64,000 nucleotides of DNA from Straminergon stramineum (taxonomy: Eukaryota > Streptophyta > Bryopsida > Hypnales > Calliergonaceae): contig OY987273.1 of assembly GCA_963920665.1 (NCBI GenBank), forward strand, positions 12,898,501 through 12,962,500, written 5' to 3'. The notes under the pieces were generated by a model, which was given only the letters and a program-made list of their open reading frames with translations, did no database searches and was not told the origin of the DNA. Of the stretch, positions 1 to 12,200 are shown in pieces (positions within the stretch are counted from its first letter, which is position 1; every line of letters starts with the position of its first letter). Position numbers and translations under genes: made by a program.

Positions 1-380
1 TTCATATTTTTGATATAGAGTCTATACATACATGTAAGCATTGTGCAAATATGTAGATATGTAGTTACTTACAACTCAATGATGGGGTGAATCATACTCA
101 CGGTAGTTATAGGCATTGTCATGATCTTTTTGTGAATAGGAACTCAAAATCCATATAGGAGTTGTATATGACAATCAAATGTGATTATACATACAAGAGT
201 TTCTAAAAATAGAGTCACCTTCTGCCACGTTCTTGAGTACTCTTCCATAAGATTAGAGGGGTCTTGCGTGAATGTGTGTGTAAAAACTAGTGCTTTGGAC
301 CTCTAATTTCATTGGAAATCTCTCATTTTAATTAATATTGTGTTAATGTAATGTATATGTAGACCGTACTAACTTTGTCA

Positions 381-409
381 TTTAGGTTTAGGGTTTAGGG
401 TTTAGGGTT
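381..409 (+). repeat. Interstitial telomere-type repeat
   Basis: One TTTAGG followed by three TTTAGGG units. This is the plant-type telomere repeat. It is too short to be a chromosome end and has no coding context. It may be an interstitial telomeric relic or a telo-box cluster. Confidence 0.8.
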
Positions 410-774
410 ACAAGAGAGTTCTATAGGTTTGGGACTTTTTGAATGGATCCAAAATTTTGGCTACCCTCGTATTAGCAACCATTTCAATTGCCATGGTGGA
501 ATAGGAATCCTACAAAAATTCTTAGATTGCAAGGTATGGAGAGTTTGACTTTAGGGTCAATAAGTTTGACTTTGCTCTATTGGAATCAATATGAGGAGTT
601 TTGAAGTGAGTTACCTTTGCGGAATGGTCTCAATGGAGGCTTTCCAAAAATGTCTTATTTGGCTAAAAATAGCAACTTTGACTATTGAGCCTATTTGTCG
701 ATTTGGAGGCACCTTGACTTCTGTATAGTCAGGGATTTTATAGTTTGGTTTTGATGGCATTGTAGTTATTGTTT

Positions 775-1215
775 GTAGGAGTCTAAGGTGATGTGTGACT
801 TTTGAATTGGTCTTGTTACGGATGAGATATGAGCTGATGAAGTTTTGTTTTTTAAACTTCATCCATCTATTGTTGCCACTTGAAGAATTAGATGATGTAA
901 TGAAAGACCTTTCTCGGAAGGGCCCGAAAGCATCTAGGAGATGGTGCTTTTCATTTATGCTAAAAATAGATATTTTTGAGGATTAAAGTTGAGGATGTTA
1001 CCTTTGAGCTTTTGCATAGAGAAGGGCATTTCCATTTGGATTGCATGAAATCATAGGTGTTGCCCATAGGAGTCTAAAATAGTATAGCATTCTTGCATTG
1101 GACCTTGTATGGATGAGTTATGAGTGGATGATGTTTGATTTTCCAAAATTCATCCATCAATTGCTACTATTTCAAAAATTGGATAATAGAATCAAAGACC
1201 TTTTTGAAAAGTGGT
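775..1215. repeat. Diverged tandem duplication, period about 290 bp
   Basis: The stretch at about 775-925 and that at about 1066-1215 share an ordered series of words: a GAGTCTAA start, a GGATGAG.TATGAG block, an ATTCATCCATC block and an ATCAAAGACCTTT-like end. Similarity is partial. No protein was recognised. The rest of 1-1240 shows nothing else I can support. Confidence 0.5.
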
Positions 1216-1239
1216 TGATTAAAAAAACCCTGTCCTAAA

Positions 1240-2290
1240 TGACTACAATAAATGATTGTTGTGGAGTCATTTCGAACATTTTCAACTAGGTCATGATTGC
1301 TAGACCCCAAGTCATTGTGGACAAAGTAGTGACTTGGCTATAATTCACTGTATTATCACCATTTGAGCCCGGACTTAGATGAAAAATGGTTGTCAAGGTC
1401 TACGTGGCAAAGGGGATTTTCAGGCAATTGGGAGAGAAACTGTGGGCGATTGCCTATTCCACTCCAAAATTTTGGAGTAGCCACATGACGTCAGCAATTT
1501 CGGAGTCACATTTTAGTCACCATGGAGTCATTGGCAAGTTGATCTCATGGATTGACACGTTAGCACTCTACAGCTATTTCTAAGTCATTCTGTAGTCATG
1601 GAAAGTGCTCCGAATGGTTTTTGTGGTAATTTCCTGAAGTCATTTCTGAATTTAGGGTGAGTTATTTCAAAGCATTTTGCAGGAATGGAAAATTCCATGT
1701 TTGTTGATATGTGGCAATGTGATGATTTTTTTGGAAGTTGCTGTGGAGTTATTATGCAGTCAATTAAGGGGGTGACTAATATCCATGTTCACATAGAGCT
1801 GATTAACAAGTCATTTGTGAGTTTTGTTTGAGTTATTTGTGGGTTGTCATTTGGATACAATACATGCAATGTTGGTTGACACGTGGCGACGGTTCAAGTC
1901 ATTTTGTAGTTCTTACTAAGTTATTCCTACTCTCTTGGCTTCCAGTCACCTAAGAGTCGTTTCAAAGTTGGCCGCTTTTTTTTTAAGCTTCCATGTGACC
2001 TCAATAGTAGTCATTTCCTAGTAATTTCTACGACATTTCCTCACTCCTTAATTACTACCAAGGTTCCTGTTAGTCATTACCCACTTACATATGCGCTACA
2101 AATATGGAATTCAATGGAGGACTGCCTCTACATTCTAATCTAATTATGCTAACTCAACTTGGAAATGACTTTGGCATCTATAGGGCTACATGCCCATGAT
2201 TGAACTCAAGGTCTCAAGTACTCAGCAAATACGCAGCAGTGACCTGGAATTACTAAATCCAAAATGACTGCCTATAGACTATACAAATGT
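1240..2290. repeat. AGTCA/TGACT word array (left)
   Basis: By eye at least a dozen AGTCA or TGACT words, often as AGTCATT, occur between 1260 and 2080, against one or two expected by chance. No coding frame was seen. Similar clusters lie at 5540-6490, 26330-26700, 29900-30010, 55905-55990 and 57290-57470, several beside CACTA family B coding remnants. This suggests subterminal repeats of that family. Confidence 0.55.
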
Positions 2291-2479
2291 CTATGTAGCC
2301 CTTAGCACTCTAGCACTCTCCTGTGGTGATTGCTAACGAAGCCATGACCGACCTAATGACAGGTTTAAGAAATTAGACCTCATGCATTGCACAATCCACA
2401 CATGCAATTGGGAAGGGTCCAAAAGAAAGGCCTTAGGTGCAAAAGAAATGATGCATTCAAAGTACTTTGTTCATGACGG

Positions 2480-3405
2480 AAGATTGTACATAGAACTACA
2501 AGCCTTTATGCATGCAATGTCAAAAAACAGAGTGTGGAAGGCCCCTTCATATCGTAATCTTCATGTACTTCTGTTTCCATATGGTAGATGACCCTTTTAC
2601 ATCGTGAATCACTTCCTACTCAACTTGATAATTAGGAAACATGAGCACCACTTTATTCTGCAAAACATCGTGGATGTCCACCTCAAACCATCATTCGAGG
2701 ATGTCGTTACAGTGGTATTTGTGTTTCCCTGGTAATCCACTGATCTTACCCACCACCACTTTTTGCTTCGGCACTTGCAGATTTAGAAGAAATACTTTGT
2801 CTCTGTAGCAATACTGCAAGAAAGCCACTAATAAAAAAACATACATCAAGGCATGATGCATATAATACATTGAAGTTATTCCACATATAGTCTTAGTGTA
2901 GGCTGACTCGCATCTGTCTCTAACATGACTAAGATGTGACTACGAGACCACTTCTCATTCAGTTGTCGCTAAAAAGGACTTTTGCGTTACTTCCTTGTAA
3001 CTAGAACATCATGGAAACTTCCATAGAGCATACTAGACACAACCACTTTACGTGTTCACTTAGAATTGGCACGGGTACCCTTCGATCTCTTGAAGTTATT
3101 TGAAGCACCTTGAACCAACTACAGTAAGATGACCTACTCTCACAGTTCTTGGAACTTCATGAAAGAGTACCCCAACAAATCCATTCTACGACCATGCAGT
3201 AGCAGCACATTCATCTATGATAATCTTTATCATGTCAGTAGAGCCAAGATCTACAATACATGGTAGGGACACCATGGAACTATTGACGACCAATCATAGG
3301 ACTAAACTTACTGATTTCAAGGATGGAAGGGAACCTTTCTTGCCTATCGCTGATGCAGTCTTTGTTTGGGCCTCCAGCTTCTATCCCTTGACTTGCACAT
3401 GTATT
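2480..3405 (-). pseudogene. Coding-like remnants of unknown function
   Basis: The minus strand reads as protein-like stretches broken by in-frame stops. One piece at about 2820-2690 includes the motifs YCYRDKVFLLNLQ and KISGLPGKHKYH. Another, at about 3330-3100, includes VVNSSMVSLPCIVD. I do not recognise the protein. It lies just downstream of the HAD-like pseudogene on the same strand and could be its C-terminal part or a neighbouring exon set. Frames change between pieces, so introns or indels are needed. Confidence 0.35.
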
Positions 3406-3410
3406 AATTG

Positions 3411-5340
3411 ATCATCAAAAAAGAAGATCAAAGGAAGGTGAGGGGGCGCTTTTAGACATGCAAGCTTAGGGGAAGCTAATCCCCTCACCTTCCACAATGT
3501 CCAAAAACTCATATACATGTCTAGCACGACGTTTGTGGAGCATTTGTAACATGGATTCGTTGACAATTTGGGGGAATTTGGATCAAAAATCATCAATGTC
3601 TATGCTTGAGTGCAAAGCCTCCAACAATGGCCATAGGTACCATTTGAGGTACTCCTTGCCATCTGCTAATGAGCACATCCACTTCACGTAGAATGGGGTA
3701 CTGATGATTACATTAGCCTCTGGATTGCATTGGACCCTATTGTGTTTATTGTCTACTATCACTATATTAGCTACATAAAAACAAGGCCATGCTGCATACA
3801 CTGCCTCCAATTGTTTACCCCACGTGATTGGACAGCCATCTGCCATGTCCGAACCCTCAATAACTTTACCTTACCAAGCAAACAAGGGGGTTGCGTACCC
3901 TAAACTTTTTATATCAGCCAAGACTGCAAACAAGACGTCCTCCACATGTAGCTTACTACCACTACCCTAGAAGCCCGCGTAGTAATTGCTAAAGCACCGA
4001 TAGAGGAAGCTCTTCAACCATGGTCGAAATACTACTAATTATACAAAGTGTAGTTCTCCTAGTACTTTGAATTGTAGGGTTCGGGTTTTATTCAAATAAC
4101 ATACTACAATCTAACAATGTCCCATGCACATTGAAAATAACTAATTTCGAGTGACCACAATCGCAAAATGGAGGCATGAGGCTAGAAGTTCTGAAAAGTC
4201 TCACCTCACTCAACATCACTAGATGAACGCTGAGCAAGGTAAATACCTTCAACGACGACTTTGGAGGTTCTTGGACTTCTTCTGTGATGGAGAAGGTGCT
4301 CCTGTGGTTGGTTCCAATGACTTCACCCTCTCCTCAGTTGCCTGTGTCGCTTCTGCTGTGGCCACATCTACCTCACTCATTTCAATTTTGGCCTCATTGT
4401 CTTCTTCCTCTACTTGCCTTTCGACAACGCCGTTGTTTGCCAATTCCGATCCTTCGCTATCAAGCGTACCTGGCCACCACTCTCTCCAGGTAGGATCCTC
4501 ACCCACCCTCGCTTCAATCTCTACTGCCGCAATGTCTTCACGTCTTTTAGGCGAGTTGTTCGCAATTTACATTGGTGCCTGCAACTAGAGTGAAATTGTG
4601 GCTGTTGAAGCTGATGCCGGAGGCAAACATGGAGGCACAACTGCCACAATGGACTCCAACGATGCCTTTGTCACTAGTTGCGGGTCCACTTGTGTTTCAT
4701 AGACCAAAAATTTCTTAGGGACTAACCCATCACTATAACAAAACATGGTAAAAAAAACCCATAGTCAAAATCAACTACGGTTCTTTTTGCCACGTTTTTG
4801 TGTATGCGCGTGTAGTGGGATGTTAGCTTCTTTTGCAATTTCCCACTGCAATTTTTGGAATTTTGGGGCGTGTAATATACCATTGGAAAGATATTTTCAA
4901 TACCTTTCCAATGGTACATTACACGCCCCAAAATTCCAAAAATTGCAGTGAAAAATTGCAAAAAACGTTGGCTGCGATTGTAGTGGATCTTCACAAAAAC
5001 GTGGCAAAAAGAACCATAGTCGATTTTGACTCCAATATTTTTTACCATGTTTTGTTACAAGTGCATTCACAACCCATTCAAACACCTTCCACTCTTTGGG
5101 CATGCGTTCAAGGTCAACCACTATGGCTTCAAGTAGGGTCCCTTGTGTGCTTACATGTAGGGTGAACTCAAGTTCATCCCCCTTAGACAAGGTGATGTCA
5201 ACAGTCATTGCGGTCACTTGATTGCCTATTCTCCTCCATGGTTTGGCAAACGTCCCTCTTCTCTCTTCTAGTGCACCACTTCTGAATGGGCTCCATTCAT
5301 CCCCATGTGATGAATTCTTCATGAAGGTGGAGAACATTGA
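3411..5340 (-). pseudogene. HAD-superfamily (FCP1/NIF-type) phosphatase-like pseudogene
   Basis: Read on the minus strand. An N-terminal segment (from about 5340) is followed by a Ser/Glu-rich acidic stretch (4506-4249). A HAD-like core follows: motif I reads VIFNVHGTLLD (about 4139-4105), then RPWLKSFL with a GF-stop-GSGS segment (4030-3970), then a motif III-like VIVDNKHNRVQCNP (about 3760-3720) and an LWPLLEAL ending. This order matches plant NLI-interacting-factor/FCP1-type HAD proteins, in which motif I is normally DxDGT/DxNG. Here the first Asp is Asn, a G-to-A change. In-frame stops sit where the family has Trp (GIWSS-like) and Gln. At least one frame change separates motif I from the rest. 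A CACTA MITE sits inside the N-terminal region without shifting the frame. AGTCA-word arrays lie on both sides, so it may be transposon cargo. Confidence 0.55.
4731..5063. mobile_element. CACTA-type MITE, 333 bp, TSD CAT
   Basis: Begins CACTATAACAAAACATGGTA and ends with the inverted counterpart TACCATGTTTTGTTACAAGTG. The whole element folds into one imperfect hairpin centred near 4890. It is flanked by CAT at 4728-4730 and again at 5064-5066, the 3-bp target duplication expected for CACTA elements. It lies in the coding frame of the HAD-like pseudogene. Removing element plus one TSD copy (336 bp) leaves that frame open across the join. Confidence 0.88.
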
Positions 5341-5539
5341 ACGCTATTCACCTATGGTCTTTGAAGTTAATGTCGAATTCGCTACGAACTACTCGAGCTT
5401 CACGTCTTTGTCCTTCCTTCACAAGTCCATGGCCTTCCAACGACATTAGTCACTTGTACCCCCTATCTACTCACAGGCATGTACATGACAAAGAGGACAT
5501 GAGACCTAGAGTGAGGGTGAAGACACAAAATGTGATTGG

Positions 5540-6490
5540 CACTACACAGTGACTAAGAAATGACTAAGCTACAACTACCGACAATCAAAAGTCATTCCAA
5601 ACGAATTCAACCATTAGAAATCATGGTGTACCATTGGGGATGGGCATTAGAAACCAACAGAGTAACTTCATGATGTAAAAGCGGCATGTCAAAATTGAGA
5701 AAAAAAAGGGGAACATGGAGACGCACTACTGAACACACATACTCCCAATATTATGAAGCTAAGTGGAAATTGCGGTTGAGGGTGACACTATATCAACAAC
5801 AAAAAAAGAATGGAATTTGGTGTGTGTGTGTGTCTTAGGATACAAAGAAACACATAAAAACTATTTATTTACTGCTCACTTCATTTTCCATGGCATAGGT
5901 CATTGATCAAGGTAGACCCTACACCATGTGCCTAGAAGAGACGTGGAAGGACAACTCCATTGTGCCATGAAAGGATTAGAAGAAAAAGGGAAGCCCAAAA
6001 ACAATTGGGAACAAAATTGAATCCTCCACTCCAAGCTCGGAAGACTTCTACTTTAGAGTACCATGACTCCAAAATGACTCTCCCATGACTATATGACTCA
6101 AAAATGATTGAAAGATGACTTCGGATTGATTGCTCTACACTTGAGTAAGTACAACAATGCAACTACAAGGGAATCTGAAAACATAGCACAACGGTGGGTT
6201 ATGCTTCAACTAACTCTTAATTATGCCAATTCTCATGCATTTGGAACACGAGTATCTACTCACGTAAGAAGCAATTTCTCCAACTTAAGACTCTTATCAA
6301 ACAACTCAAGACCTCTGAGAGAAAGCGGCTTCACAAGTGTAGCCACTTGTAGTGCCTACTTAAAACTCCTTCTACATCGTTCTTGTAGTCTACCAACTAC
6401 TCTACAAGAAGTCAGCCAAAGCAATGGCATCACAAAAAGAACTGGCAGGACATGGCCAGTACAAATGACGAAGAATGAAAAAATGCAAAC
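5540..6490. repeat. TGACT/AGTCA word array (right)
   Basis: Dense TGACT words, including four within 40 bp near 6064-6100 and two near 5551-5565. A short (TG)n microsatellite lies at 5821-5833. No convincing coding frame was seen. It pairs with the array at 1240-2290 around the HAD-like pseudogene. 6490-6890 shows nothing recognisable. Confidence 0.5.
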
Positions 6491-6889
6491 ATAGCAATTT
6501 ACTAAAGAACTAGAAGGGTAACTCACCGAGCTTGGTAGTCTTGGCCATGTAGTTGAAAGGCTCCCCTCACCATTGTCCATCATGCCCTACCTTGTTTTAG
6601 GCCCCCCTCCCTATCAGCATTATAAGAAGTTGTACTCATTAGGTTCAGCTACTAAGCCCAAGGAAAGAAACCATTCTGCTTACCTTCAACCCTATAAACA
6701 CTTGCATTTCACGATTAAAAAAAAGACTAAACAAGGTGTCGCAGCACAGAGCAAGTAAATTCCCTATTATACTCACAAAAATCACTCTAGAGCATAACTA
6801 AGTGACTTTAAAGATCGAACCTACGAGATTCTGTGAAGTATTTACTTTAATTATGCGAGTAATCCTTATTCACTCCTAAATCTTTCCTT

Positions 6890-7914
6890 CCGGTCCTAGA
6901 TCTAAAACTAGAAACAACCAACCACCAGATAGTCTTGGACCGGATTACTTCTGACCCGATTTCCTAAATCTCCGGTTGGCTCAGTTTAACCCAACTCCAA
7001 GACCGCACCACTTTCGGTCCTCGTACTTCTCTGGACCAATCCGTTCGGGATTGTTCGTATGTCTCTTCACTCCTATTCCGGTTTAATTTTGCCTCTCTTG
7101 GATCATCAGAGGGGTCACCACTTGATGTTGTGAGTGGTAGGCCCACCACTCCTTCAGTGGATTATAGTGGTCGAAGGCCCACTACCCTATCTGCTCCTCT
7201 CCTAAACTAACTCAGATCCGGTTTGGTCCCTCACAACAGCTCGAATAGCAATCCGGTCTACAGGTCACACAGAAATCCCGCGTACGATCCGCTCTTACTA
7301 CAACGACCTTGATATCAGCTCCTTCCCTTGCGAAGCTAGGTGGTTACAAGTATACTCATCCATTCCAACACTTACTAGAGCTATTCCGTTTACCAACTAA
7401 GGTGGTGAGACCTCTCAGAAGATCGGACACTCAACCGGATTTCCTATCCAGGAGTTCTAGCGCGATGAAGGATACCCTCCCTATCCGCCTAGCCTAACAA
7501 TGGCTATCTCACTCGGAACTCATATTCTAGATCTGTTGAGGCACTAAAGTCGACTCCCAACACTTCCACAACCTGCTCACGTACACTAAGGATTGGAAAC
7601 TTGCACACGAAGGGGAGAGATCAAGTCACTAATCAATCCTACACCTTCCTAACTCCACATTATGCAAACCTGCCAAGCTTGGGAGATACACACACAACAC
7701 AGGAGTACATATGAAGGTACAAGAATTTGCAAAAAGAAAACACTCCTAGTTCCCTCCATAGGGACTAACTTAAATATAATCAAAAAGGTACAAGTGGGCG
7801 AAAATGCTTGCGATAGTTTTGCCGCAACTTGGACCAGACTTTTCGGTCCTACCTACTCCTAACTGGATCGGAACAGGATCCAAATCCGTTCCTAACATTC
7901 CTACTACTTACAAA
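6890..7914. repeat. ATCCGG/CCGGAT word-rich noncoding stretch (left)
   Basis: Repeated CCGGAT, ATCCGG and TCCGGT words, for example near 6897, 6939, 6972, 7212, 7254 and 7434. The same words mark 22300-23960. No coding frame of quality was found. It lies just 3' of the coiled-coil pseudogene fragment, and I take it as the 3' noncoding part of that gene or element. Confidence 0.45.
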
Positions 7915-8530
7915 CTAAACACCCACCTCAGATCCGATGGTGGCACTATCCGTTGCCGGATCCATCTGCTCGAAGATCTCGTTCAAGTTCCGATTCCGCT
8001 CCCCCTCTTGAGGATTTGGAACCAGGTCGCCTTCTGTGGATTCGAGGGTTGAATCTAAGTCGATGGCAGTTCCGGGCATACTGGCTTGATTCGCACTGGC
8101 CTCTGATCTCTTAAACTTGGGAGTGGCATCCTTTCCCTCCCCTGCTATTACGTTCGAGAACGAATCTAGAAGAGAAATATCCAAGAGTCGAATCCCACGA
8201 GAACAAGTTGCTCCTGACAGTATCCGGGTACTCTCCTCCATCCGGTCTACTGCCTTCCATGCCTCCTTCATTGCCGCTTCAACCTACTTGGCAAAGTCGC
8301 TGAGAATCCTCACTATCCGGGAACCGGATGGTTTGTTCTCTTCGTACACCTTCTCATTGAACAGCTTAGCCTTGGCGGCGGCCATTCCAATCTTCCGAAT
8401 GTGACCTTCACCCGCTCCACCATCTTCTGAGATTCATCTGCCATCGATCGAGCAGTTGCAAAATTCTCGTTGCATACAAGGAGTTTCGTCTTCGCCCGAT
8501 CCACTTCCTCCTACACAAGGTTGTCATATC
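7915..8530 (-). pseudogene. Coiled-coil protein pseudogene, 3' part
   Basis: Minus-strand reading. A helical, charged segment (EEVDRAKTKLL, then FATARSMADESQKMVERVK) needs a one-base frame change near 8400. It then continues through AAAKAKLFNEKVYEEN, a TAG stop at 8286-8288 and MKEAWKAVDRMEESTRIL to an acidic Ser/Thr-rich tail ending at 7915. There is no recognised domain. It shares its strand and its ATCCGG-rich composition with 22387-23584, which looks like the missing 5' part. I infer that the two are halves of one gene split by the 8.67-22.25 kb insertion. No function is proposed. Confidence 0.45.
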
Positions 8531-8672
8531 AAACGGGTCAAGGTCACCGGACGTCCCAGACCCTCGGGTGAACCGGACGAGACGAACAGATGGTCCGGAT
8601 CCACTGGATGGCTTCAATTTTTCAAAGTTGTGGAATTTTTTTGAATGACATGTCACCTTGGATAGCGGGATC

Positions 8673-8760
8673 TAGGGCACGGACATCATCACGCCACCGT
8701 CAAGGCACGGACTTCAAGATGAGCGTCAAGGCACGGACTCCTTCAGGTAGGGCGCGGACT
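8673..8760 (+). repeat. GC-rich array A1 (GGGCACGGAC type), left edge of composite element
   Basis: Four or five copies of a GGCACGGAC/GGGCGCGGAC word, several followed by TTC. The array is cut by the assembly gap. Its first unit, TAGGGCACGGAC, has the form of a hAT terminus (T/CAGGG). The opposite-facing array A4 ends at 22246 with CAGGGCGTGGAC on the minus strand. I could not find an 8-bp target duplication. Confidence 0.6.
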
Positions 8761-8960
8761 NNNNNNNNNNNNNNNNNNNNNNNNNNNNNNNNNNNNNNNN
8801 NNNNNNNNNNNNNNNNNNNNNNNNNNNNNNNNNNNNNNNNNNNNNNNNNNNNNNNNNNNNNNNNNNNNNNNNNNNNNNNNNNNNNNNNNNNNNNNNNNNN
8901 NNNNNNNNNNNNNNNNNNNNNNNNNNNNNNNNNNNNNNNNNNNNNNNNNNNNNNNNNNNN
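8761..8960. other. Assembly gap (200 N)
   Basis: A run of exactly 200 N, probably a standard-size placeholder. The true length of array A1 is therefore unknown. 8961-9258 is the 3' flank of the hAT gene with nothing recognised. Confidence 1.
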
Positions 8961-9258
8961 TGCAATTTATTTTACATGATTGCACTCACCAATGTTTCCA
9001 ACATGCCCGTCAAACACAAAAATATAGAAAAGAAATATTAGTAGGTTGCAATGTTTGTGATAACCAAAACTGTTTATAAAATTCATGCATTGCAAAGTAC
9101 AATAACAATACAATGAATCTATACTTCGAAAATACGCTCACTTTCTCATAGGTTATCTAAGATATTCCTTTGGCTTCTCGTCCATCTTTCTTCCAATTGC
9201 TACAATTCTCTTCAACTCTTAAAGACTTGAGATCTACTATCGATGCAACTCAATAACC

Positions 9259-12200
9259 TCAATTATTCAAACGACTCGACCTACGAACTTCTTGGGCACT
9301 TGGATCCGCTGCATTAGCATCTCAAACAACAACATCATCATCCTTTAGTGCCTCATCATTTGCATCTTCGTTGCTGTCATATTCATCTTTTGCTTCACCA
9401 CTGTCTGTGGTCCAATGTCCCTCAACTTCCGAGTTTTCATTTCAAAGTTCTATTGTAGTTTGACCTTGACTACGTTTGCGCTTGAACCTCTTATGTCGTT
9501 GTGCGTTGGGGTCTTCTGCATCAAAATTTATAGTAGGCCCACCTAGAATTGTTGGAACAACAAATGCCGGGGTTGATCCACTAGGTCCTAGTACGTATGT
9601 ACTTAGGAACGGTTCTATCACCCTATTTGGATCTCTTGCCCCAATTCCAAGGAGTAGATGATTAGTAGGCCTTGATGATGATGCTTCTCCAATATGTTGA
9701 CCTTCTCTTCATCCACGGCCTCTACTTCCTCCATGGCCTCCAGCCCTTCCACGGCCTTTCGTCTGTCCATGGCCTTGTTGATATTGACCTAGTTCATGAC
9801 AAACAGGGGGCCAAGGGGCCATAGGTGGTCTACCACCAATAGTACCACGTGAAACGCTTTGCAGAGTCAAATCAACATTCCCCAGAGAGCCTAACCTTAT
9901 TGGAGAAGGTCTTTGGATGGCATTGGAATTTGTTACTAAAGATGGGTCTATGGAATGTGGTGTTTGTATACCTTGGTCAGAAATAGTAGGATGGCCCTCA
10001 ACTAGAGCGGGTACACGAGCAAGGTCTTCTGGTGGTTCTACAAATGCAAAAACATCATTAGGGTCCACATGCTCTGGATCAAAAGGCCTTCTCACATTAC
10101 CAACTGGTTGGTTTCTTGCAATAGGGTGTGCCACTCTTGCATTTCTAACATTTCTGTCATGATGTCCTTGAATAGCTCTAATATTTTGAGTTGATGGCCC
10201 CACTCCTATAGGCCTTCTATTGCCATCTCGATTGTGAGAAGATCCTCCATGGTTTGGATTTGCATTCCTCCCTCTATTTATGTCGCCATCTTCATTTCCA
10301 CCACCATTTCCATTTCCGCCGCCATTTCCTAGAGGGAGGTTGTCATCATCGTCGTTGTTGTTATGGGAAATACCATCATCGACGTTATCATCATTTGGAT
10401 TGTCAGTCTCTAAAGAAGACAACAAAGCAGGGACTTCAACGATCCCTTCATTTTGAGGAAGTGGAGGTGAAGGACTGCGACATGGATTGGGTGGAATGGG
10501 TGGCCCCCGTGGCCCCCAACGACCATTAAGGAGTTCCTCCTCTCCATCGTCAGCATCTCCATAGTAGTTCCTTGCTTCCTCGAGGTGATCAACTCCTCGC
10601 CTCCAAAGATCTGGGTTTGCCGGATACTCTTGAGGTGCTATGTAGGCTTATCCATCAACCTCTTCTTCTTCCTCTCCTTGCATTGCATCGAATTCCCGAT
10701 TGCGTTCATTCACCGGGAGCGGACCTAGGGCATCTGGATCGTAATCCTCCGAGTACATATTTGCATCATACCAACAAACTGGATCGGCTCCTGGTCGCTA
10801 CTGAAGTACATGGCTATTGGTATAAATATATACCAATGACTTTGCCTTTTCAGGGGCTAATCGATTTTCGACCTTATTGTGAACAAAGGAATACATACTC
10901 CAATTCCTTTCACAAGAGCTGGCAAAACACGTGAGGGATAAAAGACGCACGGCAATTTTTGAAAGAGCCCGATCTCCAACCTTGTGCCACCATTGGTGGG
11001 GAAGCATTTGTGTCACACGGATGTTGGGTGTCATAGCTGGATTGTACAATCCACTATCCTCCTCAAATTCTATTAATTCTGCCAACACATCATCGAAATT
11101 CACACCCACTGAATCTGCCATCTTGCGGATGACTCTATACAATGCACGTAGGGCAGTTCCATCCACCGTGAGTGCCACATTATCCAAGAGATATGGATTC
11201 GAAAGGGCCGCAGTGTAGTGTGTATCTTCAAAAACCATGTTCCATCTTTCATTGAAAGATGCTTCCAAAATGATTGCTATATCATCACGTAAGCTGAAAG
11301 GTGGTTCTCTTAAAGAATACACGTGCCCTCGCGAATTGTGCATTACGAGCCACGCCCGACCCATGGTTGGATCTCGTCCATCAAACACATGCAAAGCCTT
11401 CAATACGTCTTCAATCATGTACACGTAATTCACACATCGTTGCCAGAAAGCCACATCTTGAATGGTTCTTCTAACATTACGCGAAGTGGTAGCTGCCTGC
11501 GGTCCATTTTGTTCGTTTCGTAGGGTATCAAAGTAATTTAGAACACGCAGGTGGTTATTTAACCGCTCCAAGACTCCTTTGAGTTTCACTAGTCGCTGCA
11601 ACATGAGGAAATTACAAGCGAAGCGGGTTTCGCTAGGCACTACGAGTTGCAGATTCAGACTCAATTCACGGAAAACCGACATGGTTGCATGATGGTTTCG
11701 AATGTATTGGCACAATCTTTTTGCCTTGCCAATTAAATTTGAAAATTCCTGGATTTTGGCCCAATCTTCCAACATGAGATCGAGTGCATGTACCATGCAG
11801 CCTTGCGCAAAAATGTGTGGATATGTTCGAGTGATGTTTTACAATGCCCCAAGCATATTTGCTGCATTATCTGTGCACACTTGTGTCACATATTTGGAAT
11901 CCACCTTCTCAATGTACACTTTCATTTGGTCCGCTATGTAGTGCATGGTTTTCTTTTGTGAGGTAGTATCAATTGACCCCAAAAATACATCACTTGCAGG
12001 GCATGACATCATCACATTCATGAGAGGCCTCCGATTGACATCATCCCAACCATTGGTGCATATCGACACCCCATAGTGCTTGACAGCAAATCTAACCTTC
12101 TCTTGAATCTGCTTCTCAATTTGCAACCTCCTCAGTTCAATTAAATTAGTCCTGAACTGATGGTAAGAAGGTGGACTATATTCAAAACTTGCTTGTGAGG

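Noticed and set aside
381..409. A chromosome end
   Set aside because: Only three to four units, followed by ordinary sequence on both sides.
4223..4588. 121-codon plus-strand open frame rich in Ser
   Set aside because: It is the antisense shadow of the acidic region of the HAD-like pseudogene.
8590..8985. Open frames crossing the N run
   Set aside because: They consist mainly of unknown bases in the assembly gap.
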